Shown piece after piece: positions 36,445 to 48,588 of a stretch of DNA of 64,000 nucleotides; position 1 is the stretch's first letter, and the number at the start of each line of letters is the position of its first letter. Below the pieces are notes generated by a model, which searched no databases, was not told the origin of the DNA, and was given only the letters and a program-made list of their open reading frames with translations. Origin of the DNA: Isoetes taiwanensis. Lineage: Eukaryota > Streptophyta > Lycopodiopsida > Isoetales > Isoetaceae. The DNA lies in contig JAJEKV010000087.1 in assembly GCA_021234155.1 (NCBI GenBank), forward strand, positions 2,247,146-2,311,145, read 5' to 3'. The translations under genes and the position numbers were made by a program.

Positions 36445-37102
36445 TTGTACCTCCTTACATTGGGGGATATCGTTTTGCTGCTTCGGCCATGTAGCTATAG
36501 TGTCGTATTGCTACTACTTTGGCAGTCATCGCTTGCAGATATATGGCAAGGATGTATCATAGAATTTCAAGCTAATTTATTACCTTACCTTAGTGTGTAG
36601 CCCTTATTACTTGTTCTCTACAACACCTTTTGCAAGTAGACATCCTTATTGTACACTCCTTATTGCACAATCCTTTTTGCACACTCTGAACCATTAATTC
36701 CCACCATAATTCCATGAATATGCCAAATCAAGGGTTGCCCAATTTACACATCAGCCCCATGTATAAGTTTGCGCACTCCATATGCTATTAATACGTATAT
36801 ACATACATGGCATACCTCAATCCATACGCTTAAGAAAGGAATAACACCATTGCATCCACATTAAACAGTCAATTTGAAAAAAGACGTGCCAAGTGGCATA
36901 TATAGAAAATGTAGTATTTCACAAAGGGTGCACTCCCATTATACATTATAGATATGAACAACAGGAGTCAGCAAAGTAGTAAAAGGAGCTTCAAGACGAA
37001 GTTCCCATAAAGGACACACGGTCTGCACAACACAATAACACAAAAGCAACATAAAACATAAGCTAAACCATATCCACATGAGCAATCACAAGCACTTCAA
37101 GC

Positions 37103-38802
37103 CTACATGGTGCGAAAGTGAGTCCTCCCAAGACGCTCCAGTGCATTGTTGTGCTTTATGAGGAGAGCTCGCATCAAATTCATGTAACCACGGAATACCC
37201 TGCGCTGCTTCAAAGAGACTTTCAGATCTTCCATATCCAAGCAATGCAATGCTTCATCCAAGCGTTGAACGGTGTTGCCCATAGCAGTTCTGCATTTCTT
37301 GATGCTCATCATGGTCACTTTTGCCAGCCAGTCTGCATCTACATGGGTGGAAACATTCAGACCTATTGTCATCTGCAACATGGGTGTACTTGTCAATCTC
37401 TTCATCTAACTCTATATCTATATTCACAAGAGGGCTGAAAACATCATCCTTGTTGCCCTCGCTCATAGCGTTCCCAACATCTCTAGCTACGCCTACATAA
37501 AAGTCAAATACTTTGTACATGAGTAAATGAAAAGGGACCTCTACTTACTGACAGGAAAGAAGCAATCTCCAAAATTAAGAGGGATGTAAGCAGGGCAGCC
37601 AGCCAAGGGTGTGTCTGAGGGGGCTCAACTGCTTCTTCTCTACATTCTTGGATGCTATCTTCCACATTAGCATGATCTTCTTGGACATCAACCACAGCCT
37701 CGGCATCCCAAAATCTCCTCCTACGCTTTCCAACCCGTTCCACTAGGACTATTCCAGGGGGAAGGCCATACACAACGTTTCTAACATCATCATGAGAGGC
37801 ATGCTTTGGATTGAGGGTTAGACGCCACGCAGCCTCCACGCATTGCTCTAAAATGAAGGCTATGTCGGGTGGAAGGTCCTAAGTACCACTCAACACAAAT
37901 TTCTTGATGCGAAGCATGCTGCAAATGGTTTGAATCAGAGATGCAGTTAGTTGATGCTTTCCATGGTAGGCCTGAAAATGCTTCGCTTTTGCAAACAGGT
38001 TCTTATTATCAAGTGTGACGCAATTCTTGATGTCACCAGCTCCATGAAGTGCATACAAATCCATTCCCCACTCAATCTATTCAGCAGTAATAGACTTTAT
38101 ATGGTGCCTATGATGCATCTTCCCCATGTCCTTGAGAGACAAGTACCCAAAGATCCCCTCATAATTGGTGCAGCTTTGTATTCCACGGTGCCTTGCAAAT
38201 AATAACGCACCGGCTAAGCATGAGTGTCCCATCCCAAATACCTCTCAAAATTTTGCATTCCACTGACTATGGGGCCCGACAAACCAATTCTAAAGACTCA
38301 TTGCACATGAAGGTGATCCAAGTCTGAGCCTCTCTCTAAACTGACGATTCCACTGAAGCATTCCATATCTAGAATTCTACATACAGAATTGTATACATCG
38401 TCCCACACATCCACTCCACATATGATAACGGTTATACTGACATCCAATGAAGAGGGTTGATCTCTTTGTGGAACAGGGGCTCTTCGAGGCTTTGAAAGCA
38501 CTTTCTTTCTCACTGCCAATTTCTTATTTCCAGGAAATACCTGCCTCCCATGCCCACTGTCTTCAAAAACAGGGAGCTTCTAGTGAAGTTAAATACAGTA
38601 GACATCTCTGCCTTATCTCCACATGGAACAACATCACCTGGAAGAACACGGGCCTCAAACAAATTTATAACATTGGCATCTTCAAACAGGCTGACGCCTT
38701 TCATAAGCCACGACATGCTGTCGCTGCACTACTCTCAGGAGGCCTTCCCTCAGCATCCAAAGAGCCCTTGAACACACCCCTGGCCAGCCTACGAAGAAAC
38801 AT
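37103..38802 (-). pseudogene. HUH (Rep-type) endonuclease, replitron-like, broken (copy B)
   Basis: The likely start is at 38,802 (MFLRRLARGVF) and the final stop at 37,103. This copy keeps HLHVQ at about 38,304-38,318, but the next codons are stopped and the Tyr motif is scrambled (GYLSLKD instead of GYCLKD). It is the better copy downstream. Pieces include YALHGAGDIKN (38,055-38,020), EAAWRLTLNPKHASHDDVRN with KRRRRFWD (37,839-37,690), an acidic DIELDEEIDKYTH stretch, and a C-terminal helix-rich segment ending in LERLGRTHF. The TAG at 38,077-38,079 is shared with copy A. Damage differs between copies and clusters at CTG/CAG sites, so some of it may be sequencing error. Confidence 0.62.
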
Positions 38803-39220
38803 CTATGAAGTTAATAAACAATACCCGATGGAGAAGTCGGAATAGCCATAGCAGCAAATCCAATCTGCATCGAGGGCCCTGGAAGCCAGGCTTTATACAG
38901 AATCGTTCAAAGACTTCGGGCTATTCCTGGCATCCCATATACGGACCACTCTCAAACTACAGGGAACAACATCTGGTCATGCCACATGGGCGCCATCTCC
39001 CCCAACACATGGAGTCGACGATCAGGCGGCCGCCATGCTCGGATGTCACGCGCCACGAATTTCTAGCACTAAGGTCCAGAAAATGGCAAAGAAACCCTAG
39101 CCCCTATTTTCCGCCAAACCATTCACAGAATCATAGTACAAGAAAGTTTGCCAACTTTATTGTATACTCTAGGGACAAAATAACACAATATTGTTGTCAA
39201 GAAAATAATGTGAAACAAAC
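38803..39220. promoter_or_regulatory. Upstream region of the Rep gene (copy B)
   Basis: This is the counterpart of 5,644-6,061, with the telo-box AAACCCTA at about 39,093 and the upstream minus-strand ATG near 39,036. No intact frame links that ATG to the Rep start. Confidence 0.35.
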
Positions 39221-41255
39221 CTTTTTTTTTTTAGAACGAAGATTGTATTAAAACATCAGAATAGATATAGATAGATTAGCAAATGCAGGAACAAAAGCTC
39301 AGAGGATCATCATAATCCACTGAATGCAACAACCCACCTATGCATAAGTAAGAATATGCAAATAGACCTTAGAAAATTAAATGCCACTTGGTAGGGGCAA
39401 GCATGGAGTAGGTAAAAGCCCTTGTAATTCTATATGTTCCATCCTATAGAACAATAGTAGGAATATCCATGCCCTTAAGGATACAAAATCTTCTTCGCTT
39501 TCAAATTGACTATAGTAACGAACCCGAAGACGAATGAAAGGCACGACTCTATATTTGATCCATGCCTCTAGGTAAATAGCCAAAAGCTCCTGCATTTATG
39601 AGTGCCACTTGGAAAAGAGATAGAATCTATGATCAAGCTGGCCAGATGTGAGCACATAAGAAGAAACAATATTCAATGGTCTCAACTCACTGCGTACATG
39701 AGAGACATAGTTGAGGCACACGAGGGTCGAACCTGTGATCAAGCACATCAACATGAAGGGATCTCTGAAGAATTTACCACCATAATACGTCCACCATGGA
39801 ATCGAGCAAAGTATCCCAACTCCAACTCCAGATATGCCACCAGTGAGGAGGAGGGATTTGAAGGTGCCAAGTATACATCAAATTCACAAGCTGCTGCTTT
39901 ATAACCCAATTATTAACAAACAATATAGACGCATCCACATGCTGTGCAATAGCTTGTGGTAAAGTAAAAGCAATTTCCTCGCCAAGTGGCTCTATCCCAT
40001 CGAAGTAATTAGTCTGAAAGAACTCCCATGTTAATAAGTGGCTAGATTGATATCACAACCGAAGTCAAAGGATCACGAGCATAAAGAGTAAGATGATTCT
40101 CTAGAGGGATCCACCAACAAGGAGCGGTCATCTGAAGATGGAGGAGGATTGATCTAGAATAGAGCACGAACCCTCTGCCAAAAATCCAACAACACCTTAA
40201 AGAAAAGGGAAGCATTAGAAAAAAAATGTAGCAAAAAAGAGGACTTCATGGCAAGAGAGGTTTAAATGCAATCTTATCAAAAGAAAACAACGTGCAAATG
40301 CCTGCTTGATTAACCTTATACCAGATGAGTCAAGTGAACCCGTGAAAATCCTCTAATCTTGGAAATCAAAACCTGACTTTGCAAGCAGAAATCAACAATG
40401 CCCAAGCCACCAGCAAAGTTTGGTCTAACACATTTAGATCAAGCAACCTTCATCACAACATGCTCTTCATTACCACCCTAAATGAAGTTGCGGGCAATTG
40501 CAATGATCTGTTGAACTTTTGACTGAAGGCAAGAAGCACAGATCCCATAGACACTTGTGTTGCTGAGGACATGCTTAGCCATAGTGATCCTAGTAGGCAT
40601 AGAGAATTTAGCAGTCTTTCACCAAAATAGGTGGCTTTTCCACTCTTCTATAATGATATCTCATGCATCTGAGCTAGAAATATGAATGTTCACTAAATTG
40701 CCCATTAACTTAGTAATTTTACCATGAGGAATGACCTTTCATGGATAAGAAGCAACACAAGGAGGCACTGGATCATCAAGCGTCCATAAGGCTGATGCAC
40801 ATTCACCAGCTAACAAGAACTCCAGAAGCTAATGAGAAGATACCAAGCAAGAGCTTTGCATTTTGGAGAGTTCCCTTATGAAGAAAAAGGAAGGTATAAT
40901 TAGCATATTGATTATAGAGCTCATGTGAGCCATCTTCTATAGCTAGGATCTGAATAACATCATCTTGCACAACGCTAGTGAACAATTGCGAGAGGACCTT
41001 AACCACAATTAAATGGAAGTAGAGCTAAGTGACATCCTTGACAAACACCTCTCCCAACATAGAATATAGTAGAAGCTCGAGCAACGCAAAGAGAAAGGGC
41101 AAAGAGATGGAGCTTTATTACACCATTTCGTGAATAATTCACCAAATCCCAAGGCCAAAACATTTTTTTTTTTTTTTTTTTAAATTGCAAATCCACATTG
41201 CCATAGCCATATGCTTTGGGAAAGTCTAACTTAAGGTAGACAATGCATTTTCAAG
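39221..41255 (-). mobile_element. 5'-truncated L1-type LINE remnant (copy B)
   Basis: It is about 99% like copy A by eye. It has the A-tract at the 3' end (39,222-39,232) and YANYTF in place of YADD. The RGVCQGCHLA block (degraded RGVRQGCPL) is more readable here than in A, near 41,030-41,070. The internal A-run at 41,163-41,181 is a few bases shorter than in A. Confidence 0.8.
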
Positions 41256-42199
41256 ATTTTTGAGGCAGCTAGCTTGTCTTCGCCTTGCATAAATGCCAAT
41301 TGGAGATGTCCCATAAGGTCAAATTCTTAGGATCCACGATCGATACTTTATCTCCGATTCCTTAGCCATTGCCCCATGAGAAAGGGTGCTTGTTTCGTCA
41401 AGTATAACGTCAAAATTGTTGACACAAATAGGACCTTCGGAACTCCCATTCTTGTCACATCCTTGACGTTGTACATGACGCGATCATTTGCTGCAAAGTT
41501 GTCACCAGGGTGACAACCATTGCATCAACCTTGTGCCTTGATCGTTTGCCACAATAGTTGACATAATGGCCATTTGTAACCATGTTGCAACACCAGTGTG
41601 GCAAATATAGCATCAATGTTTTAACTATTTTTGTATGAAGTTTATTTCAATATATTTTCAAAATAGCATCAAATTTTGCAAGAACTTTATTGCATTATCT
41701 TGTCAATGTTTTTGTTACTAGAGCAACACACTTGCAACAAAAGAATCACATATGTGTGGCAAGCTAAAAACCAAGATTGCATATATGTTTTGTCCACATT
41801 TCAACATATTTGTGTCCATATAATAGCCATATTTTGTCAACCTTTATACAATAATTTGTATACCTTGTGATTAAAAGATACTTAACTTTGCGTCAATTAG
41901 TTGAACATGATCATCAAAAGATTGTGATCAAATTTCACATACGCTGCGTCACCTAATGCACCTATTTTAAGTGTATTATTGCACCATATAAAACAACAAA
42001 CTATATGATAAAAATGTAACCACACTTGCATTTCCATGAACCAATAATTTTAATTTTGTAATAATTTTATCTTAAAATGATTACAAAATTACAACTCAAT
42101 TGTAGTGGAGAAAAACTTTTCATTCATAAAAAACAAGGTTCAACATTGTAAATGCCACTAGGGCAAGCAAGTCTAACACACTAAACAATATAATAGATT
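41256..42199. other. No gene recognised
   Basis: Counterpart of 8,096-9,034. AT-rich, with nothing coding that I can support. Confidence 0.4.
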
Positions 42200-44083
42200 T
42201 CAATCATCCTTGTTTGAGCCATCGTATGCATTTTTTGGATCTTGTGAACTGCCTTCACCGCCATCATTCTCCTTTTCATACTATTAGTCACATCCATACA
42301 AGAATATTAGTTAGTTGTCCGAAATTAATGTTAATAAAACAAAGTTCCAACCCTTACCTCATCATCAGAGTCATCACTATCGACGTAGCACACATTCTGT
42401 TGAATTAAAGTTCTAATTAGTGTAAATAGGAACTTAGCTAATATAACAAATGTAAAGTTACTTACAGTCTCAACCTCCTTGCCCTTCCTTGATTTTGCCT
42501 TGAAAATAATACCCTGACCTGTTCCCTTCACACAATCCAATGCCTTGTGCTATAATTTAAAACACAAGATTAGGGCAACACATATTTTGAGCACAATGTA
42601 TTAAATTAGACCTACCTTTTTTGGTGCAAATCCCTTTGCTATCATTTTCTTTTTGAAGATTTCATATCCACCTTTCTCCAGCATATCTTCTGTGGGTATT
42701 GAGCCCCAATCTTCGAACTACAAAGCATAGAATGTCAATGTTAATCTCACATTTAAAGGATAAAATTCCTTGGTTCAAGGACGTGCAATTAAAAGAGAGA
42801 AGATTCCTACCGCATAAAATTGTCTGGTTCAAGAACATGCAATTAAAACGAGAAGATTTCTACCGCATCTTCCACATAGGTTACTGATTCTTACGTTACC
42901 TTCTAGGTTAGTTCAAAGCCATTAGAAATAGCAAAAAATGTTAATGGTAGAAATTATCTATGGTAGAAATTATCTATGGTCGAAATGGTACTAAATGGGG
43001 CTGAATCTATAACTATGGGGCAATGGTATTAGCCTAAATGTGCAAGAAATTATAACGAAATGGTAGGCAATATGGTCGAAATGCTGGAAGAAGGTAAGAT
43101 CGTGAAGAAAATCTCAAAAATGCCCGGCGTATCCGGCACCATATGCTCTTAGAAGAGATTTAGCGAGATAGAATAGATTCTTGACTCACGGAAACCGGGT
43201 GAATTAGCTCGAGAGGTTCAGTTGCGATCCCGAAAATGGAGCAGAAAATCAGTGTAGAGTTTTGAGATTAAAAGAAACACTGTTCACCCTTTGTTCATTG
43301 TAAAAAGCAAGTGGAATACAAAGGAAGAATAGTTCTGCTCAATACAACAATAATGGAATGCCAGTCACTTTCATGCATGCCATATGCCTGTCATATAATG
43401 GCATATAATGGCCTGCACATGAAAGTATTACATTAAAAAACTTCGGAGGCGTCTTTTTGCAAAAATGTTAGCATGGTTCTTTCAATACCAAATGCTAATT
43501 GCTATAAGAGCCTACACCTGAAGTTACTACACTAAAATCATTCTGCCAACTAATCCCTATGAAAAACATGCTATTAAAAAGTGCAAGCACTCACAAACTT
43601 TGTTTTGACAGACATGAGCCCTCCTGAACCAGTGCGTGGTGTTCTTTGCGTCGGCGGACATTCTTTGTATTTGGTAAGTCTTGTTCTGAGGACTCTACAA
43701 ATCGTTTCCACGATTCATCATCTACATGCATGGGTCTTGTAGAGTTTCCAGCACGGACATTTCTTCTTAGATTGTCCCTGAATTCATGCCAAAACATGAA
43801 AATCTAATTTATATATGAATGACAATTAATCAGAAAATACCTACTTAAATTCTTACCTCCAATGTCTCCATCTCTTCTTCAAAAATCTAATGATATCCAT
43901 CTCAGTCACTCCATCACCAAACTGGTCATGAATTTATTTCAAAGTCTTCTGAAGATGGCGTGGTTTAATTTCTTTGAAGTGTTTATCCACTTCCCTGCAG
44001 TAAGTTTTCAAAGCATCTGCCGCTTTTTGTTCGAATTCCCGTCCGGCTTCATCTCTCAATAATTGTCCCTTATAAAAGCACAC
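42200..44083 (-). CDS. 3' six exons of a gene of unknown function, transposase-like (copy B)
   Basis: Proposed exons on the minus strand are 44,083-43,857, 43,777-43,595, 42,717-42,616, 42,549-42,466, 42,396-42,358 and 42,280-42,200. Donors are GTAAGA, GTGAGT, GTAGGT, GTAAGT and GTAAGG; acceptors all end in AG. Phases agree: exon 1 ends in phase 2 and exon 2 completes Arg (AG+G) before DNLRRNV. Exons 3-5 are 102, 84 and 39 nt, all whole codons, and exon 6 ends GSNKDD-stop. The protein pieces are EFEQKAADALKTYC, DDESWKRFVES, FEDWGSIPTEDMLEKGGYEI, KALDCVKGTGQGIIFKAK, an acidic VDSDDSDDE and a Gly/Ser tail. A TAA interrupts exon 1, and exon 2 has indels relative to A. There is a weak Ptta/En-Spm resemblance. 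Earlier exons are missing because exon 1 opens with an acceptor (44,085-44,084). Confidence 0.65.
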
Positions 44084-44206
44084 CTGAATTTTAAATTACT
44101 TTATTAGAAAATGCAGAATCAGCAAAGGCAAAACCAGCAAGCAAAACCAGTATGTCCTTGCTGTCAATATAGGGTGATAAAAACATAGAAACTACTCTTG
44201 GCTAAC

Positions 44207-44232
44207 TATTCTATTCTATTCTATTCTATTCT
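44207..44232. repeat. (ATTCT)n microsatellite, copy B only
   Basis: About five pentanucleotide units lie between gctaa and tgctaacc. The corresponding place in copy A (near 11,035) has none. Confidence 0.85.
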
Positions 44233-44510
44233 TGCTAACCTATCATTGGACCCAAGCTTTTTATTGGCTCATCCCAGCCACAAAATATTCTGCTCTAGGT
44301 GGCGTCTTTTCAATTACCGAATCTTCTAGTGCTAACACTATACCATTAGCTTTATTTATTTAGCTTACTAGCTTTATAGCTAATCGTGGTGTACAATATA
44401 ATTTTTGCAAAGTAATGGTGGTACTTCTCTGCAACTTGCGTAACTTTGTTTTAGTTGTGAACTTGAATACTCTATTAGATTCTTTCATTGGGCACAGACC
44501 AGGTTGCACA

Positions 44511-45571
44511 ATGTCTACTAGATTTAGTGCTAACCTCTTAAATCCTATAGAAGTATTCAAGAGTGAAGGGGGCTTTCAGATTTGGAAGAAAGGCATTAGA
44601 CAAGTATTAGAGTTTGAAAAATTATGGTATCTTGTTGACATCAATTCCACAAAACATTATGTTATCACAGTAAGTGCAGGGAACTCTAATGCAGGGGGAA
44701 GTAGCTCCAGCACAGAAGCTGAAGAATCCACAGTTGGTGGAGGTGCAGGCAGTATTGTAAGAAGAATTATTGCTGACATAGCAACAACAGACTTTGATGC
44801 AGATGAAACCATGAAGACAATGGAAGCTCAGGCAATCATTTGCTCCAAAGTTGGTATAGTTATAAAACTGAAACTCAGAGGTATGACTCCAAAGGAAATG
44901 TGGACATACATGATTGAAAATTATGAAGCCAAATCTTCATCACAGATTGATGTCTTGGAGAAACAATTAAGGAAGTTAAAGTTGCATGATAAAGACAATA
45001 TTACTGATTTCTTTGAGAAGTTTGACTCCATTATTGCAGATTTGGAGGGAGCAGGGGTTATCCTTAATGAGGAATAACAACTGCTAGCAATATCTAGGGC
45101 AATCTCACATAATGCTCGTCTTGCCACACACGAGAGGAATGTAGCTAAGTCAAAGGAGCATGCTATCAAAATAGCCTTTGAATTTGAATAAGGAAAACTA
45201 GGTGATGATAATGATGACAATGTAGAAGTCTTGTCTGCTGGCAAGCATAAATCAAGAAGGAACAATAATTTCAATAGATGAAAGAAAATAGGAACCTGCT
45301 ACATCTGTGATGACTATGGACATCTCAAAGTAGATTGCCCAAAATAGAACAAAGGTATTATCTGCTGTAATTGTGAAGGGAAGGGGCATCTAGCTTCTAA
45401 CTGTTCAAGTCCTAAGGGACAACTTGCAAAAGGGAAAGGAAAGGATAAGAATCAAAGGGAATATAAAAACAGAGAAAGGGGTGCAGCCAGAGGCAATCCA
45501 ACACTAAATCTTGCACGAGACCCTCATATTGAAGAAGAGGAAGAAGATAGTACTAAAATGACCATAATTTG
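44511..45571 (+). pseudogene. copia gag (copy B)
   Basis: The frame from the ATG at 44,511 is open to 45,077. It has IWKKGIRQVLEFEKLWYLVD and the UBN2-like middle section, and ends LEGAGVILNEE before a TAA. Beyond the stop the frame continues with two zinc knuckles, CYICDDYGHLKVDC (45,300-45,341) and CCNCEGKGHLASNC, each with CX2CX4HX4C spacing. Two internal stops (45,075-45,077 and about 45,188) are also present in copy A, so gag was dead before the duplication. Confidence 0.82.
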
Positions 45572-45929
45572 ATGATAATAGATTATGGAGTTGAAAGGAC
45601 AGTAGCATCATTCTTAAATGCAAAAGAAATAAAGGTGGACATGTACAATTTAGCAATGGAGAACTCAAGGAGGTAGAAGACGTTGGGATGCTAGAACTGT
45701 TTGATCTAGAAGGAAAGTCAGTTGCTCTAAAAGATGTATTATATGTTAGTTAGAAACTTACTATCAGTGTGTCAACTTGTAGATCTTGGCTACAAGATTT
45801 TATTTGAGCGCTTATATTGTAAGTTTTTCTACAATAATAGACTCATGTTTCTTGGAAAAAGAGTTGGAAATCTGTATGGACTTGACATATACCCACTATC
45901 AATCATGTAACTTGTCCAAGCCCCTCGCC

Positions 45930-48588
45930 ATCCTCAGTTGCGACTAGATTATGAGCAGGCAGAGGACTACGCCGAGATGCTCATGGACGCCCTGCCAGCA
46001 ATTCTGCGGACCCCCACACTAGAGCAGCAGACAGACCAGTTGACTTCGCTATTACGGGATGCAGCGGACAGGTGCTTTGGCAGACCCCCCCTCGCATCGC
46101 CGCTCAGGGACAACAACATTTCCGCGTAACCGGTGGTTTGATGCGGAGTGTAAAGAATGCAAGCGCCAGCTCAGGTCACGATCGGATCCGGTACCCGGCT
46201 TACTGGGAGCCACCACACGTACCGCGCCCATCCGGAAAGGAGACAAAGGCGCCGTACCTTGCCGTGAATCGAGGGGAGATGTTCTATTTCTGTTGGACAC
46301 TCATCCTCGAACCTTTTAGCCAGAGTGCTTCAAGGCCAGCCCGACCCTCGGGGGGACATCACACCGGGCGGTGGGAGCAGTACTACGGCAGCTCTATGAC
46401 CCACCGAGGGGACGCCAGACGCCCATACCCCCACGGGATGGCCCCCATTGGTTCTCGTGGAGGAGGATGTTGTGGAGGGCCTTTGAACGGCGGCTAATGG
46501 TAAGGCAAACACCTCGATGGTATGCGTGCCGAAGTTACTCAAGTGGGCGTGGCAGTAGCCGGGTGCCGATCCTCACTACCACCGTTCCAACAGCATTGCG
46601 GGAAGGTTTCCCAGACAATGGACCCACGCGTGGTTGTCCCCATTCACAAGGCGTGGGCGACCCACCACCGTCCTACCAATTACCGGACGATCATGGTCGG
46701 TTCGGTATTTGCCAAACCGTTATCGGGCATTCTCGGCGGCCAGATTGACCCTACTGGGCGAGGGCGGATGTGCGCGACCCTCACACAAGCAGAGATTTAG
46801 ACCTCGCCACTCAACGATTGACCATATCTTTACACTGCTGGCATTGATTGAAGACACGGAACCATCGCGTAGACTTGTATTGTCGCTTTGTGGACTTCAA
46901 GGCTTTTGATATGGTCCTCGGGAAAAGCTATGAGCTAGGATCGTAGGCATTTGGGGCCGCCATTTTATCTTGAGTAATGCCATATCAAAGGGCGTATGAG
47001 AGTTATTTTGGCGGGATGCGCCGACAGGCCAAGCATTCACCGGTAGTATCGAGGGTCCGGCAGGCTGCCCCCCTCACCAACACTTTTTGGCCTCTACATT
47101 GATCGGGTTAGAGCCCGGCATACCGAGCATGGGGATGGCATATAGCTTTTTGCACGGTCATCATCCCGGCTCATCTATCGCGGACAATGTTGACCGCCCA
47201 CACCCTTAAGCTATGCGCCTCATCCGGATGCCCTAGACACATTCTCGGGCTACGACATCGCGCGTGAATCTGGCTAAGACCGGGGTGGTTCTCATATCCT
47301 CTTCACGCCACCCCACGCCTCCTCGCACTCACATATCGGGGCGGCCTGTGGAGGTCCGCCCACCTACAAGTACCTAGGGGTGGGGTACATATCGGCGTCC
47401 ATCCGTGGGGGTGACAAAGCAGCCGAAAGCGCTTTATGCCATGCGCAGTAACAACACCATACCGTGTGCAGAGCTCTATGATTGGGGCCATCAACACATC
47501 TGCTTTCGAAAGACCGGTCGAGGCCCACCTTCTCAGCGGGTCGAAGCTTTGGGAACTGGGTCGTCTCTTTGGCGACTGGAATGACTTGGAGCAAAGTGTA
47601 AGGCATTTTGGCATGGGCACAGGGTGAAACCTTCAGTCCCCTATCGATTCTAGCTGCGTGAAATCGGATTCTTGCGGCCGGCAGCCCTTGATAAACACAT
47701 CGCCTATTTTCGTAAAGTAGTTAATATGGGTGATGCTCGGGCCCCGCACTCCAGCTTACGCCGTGGCAATGGTCCGGCAGCGGCTCAGGCCCTTGGAGGG
47801 GTAAGAGAGACTGGTTCGCCCGATGGAACGCGGCGAGGAGCACAAAAGCGCTTGTGTGGACACAGAGGCCGGTCGTGATAGCCTCGGGCGGAGTACCTCG
47901 ACGCTTGCTTCCTTGGCAAGCTCGGGACCCCCTAAGGCCTAGAGCAGTCAAAACGGCCCATTACAAGGAGCACATCAACCCCGTGTTAGCCCGGGCCCGC
48001 CCGACTCTACCACGTTCCCAAAACCGCCTCGAAAAGCGCCGGACTCATTGCCTCCATTCGCACAGGTGCCCACCATCTTCGCATCGAGGCAGGCGGGTGG
48101 ATTGGGGAGCCCCGCCAGACAGCTCTGTCGGTCTTTGTCAAGCGGGTGCCATTGAGGATGAGTCTCACACTTTCGAGTTGCCCAAAGATTGGGTCAGATC
48201 CAGGGGCGGATCACGCCTCCCCTTAGTACGGCCGGACTTGCCCCTACATTTGCCGATGAACACACCGGCCAAGACTCTGCTCTTCGGGGTCGTACATTCA
48301 GGAGGTAATTGGATCTCGCGAGCTCACCTTTGCCCCACTGGCTGCTGCCCGGTGATCGGGCACTACGGGTGCGCGGGCATGAGTGTATATATTTGTGTGT
48401 TTTGCATTTTGTATATTGGAGCAGTTTGTCGGCGGGGCTGATTGATTTCGCCAGTTTTTCCTCGAAAACCCGCCGGGCGGGGTTTTAATCCGGGGTAGTA
48501 ATCCGCTTGTGGCGGCTTTTTCTTGGGTCCCATAGACCGATTGCTCTCCGTGGGCGATAAAAATACCTTCCTTCCTTCCTTCCTTCCA
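45930..48588 (+). mobile_element. GC-rich LINE inserted in copia, 5'-truncated (copy B)
   Basis: Better preserved in places than copy A. It has RLDYEQAEDYAEMLMDALPA (45,942-46,001), the WFDAECKECKRQLR linker (46,134-46,175), NYRTIMVGSVFAK (46,677-46,715) and RPRHSTIDHIFTLLALIED (46,800-46,856). Then follow VNLAKTGVV (47,266-47,292) and AIEDESHTFE near 48,148. These are the linker, RT and C-terminal parts of a LINE ORF2. The 3' UTR contains a GC-rich hairpin (gaaaacccgccgggcggggttttaat, discontinuous stem) at about 48,464-48,490. It ends in (CCTT)n at 48,566-48,588, and copia integrase resumes at once. Confidence 0.83.
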
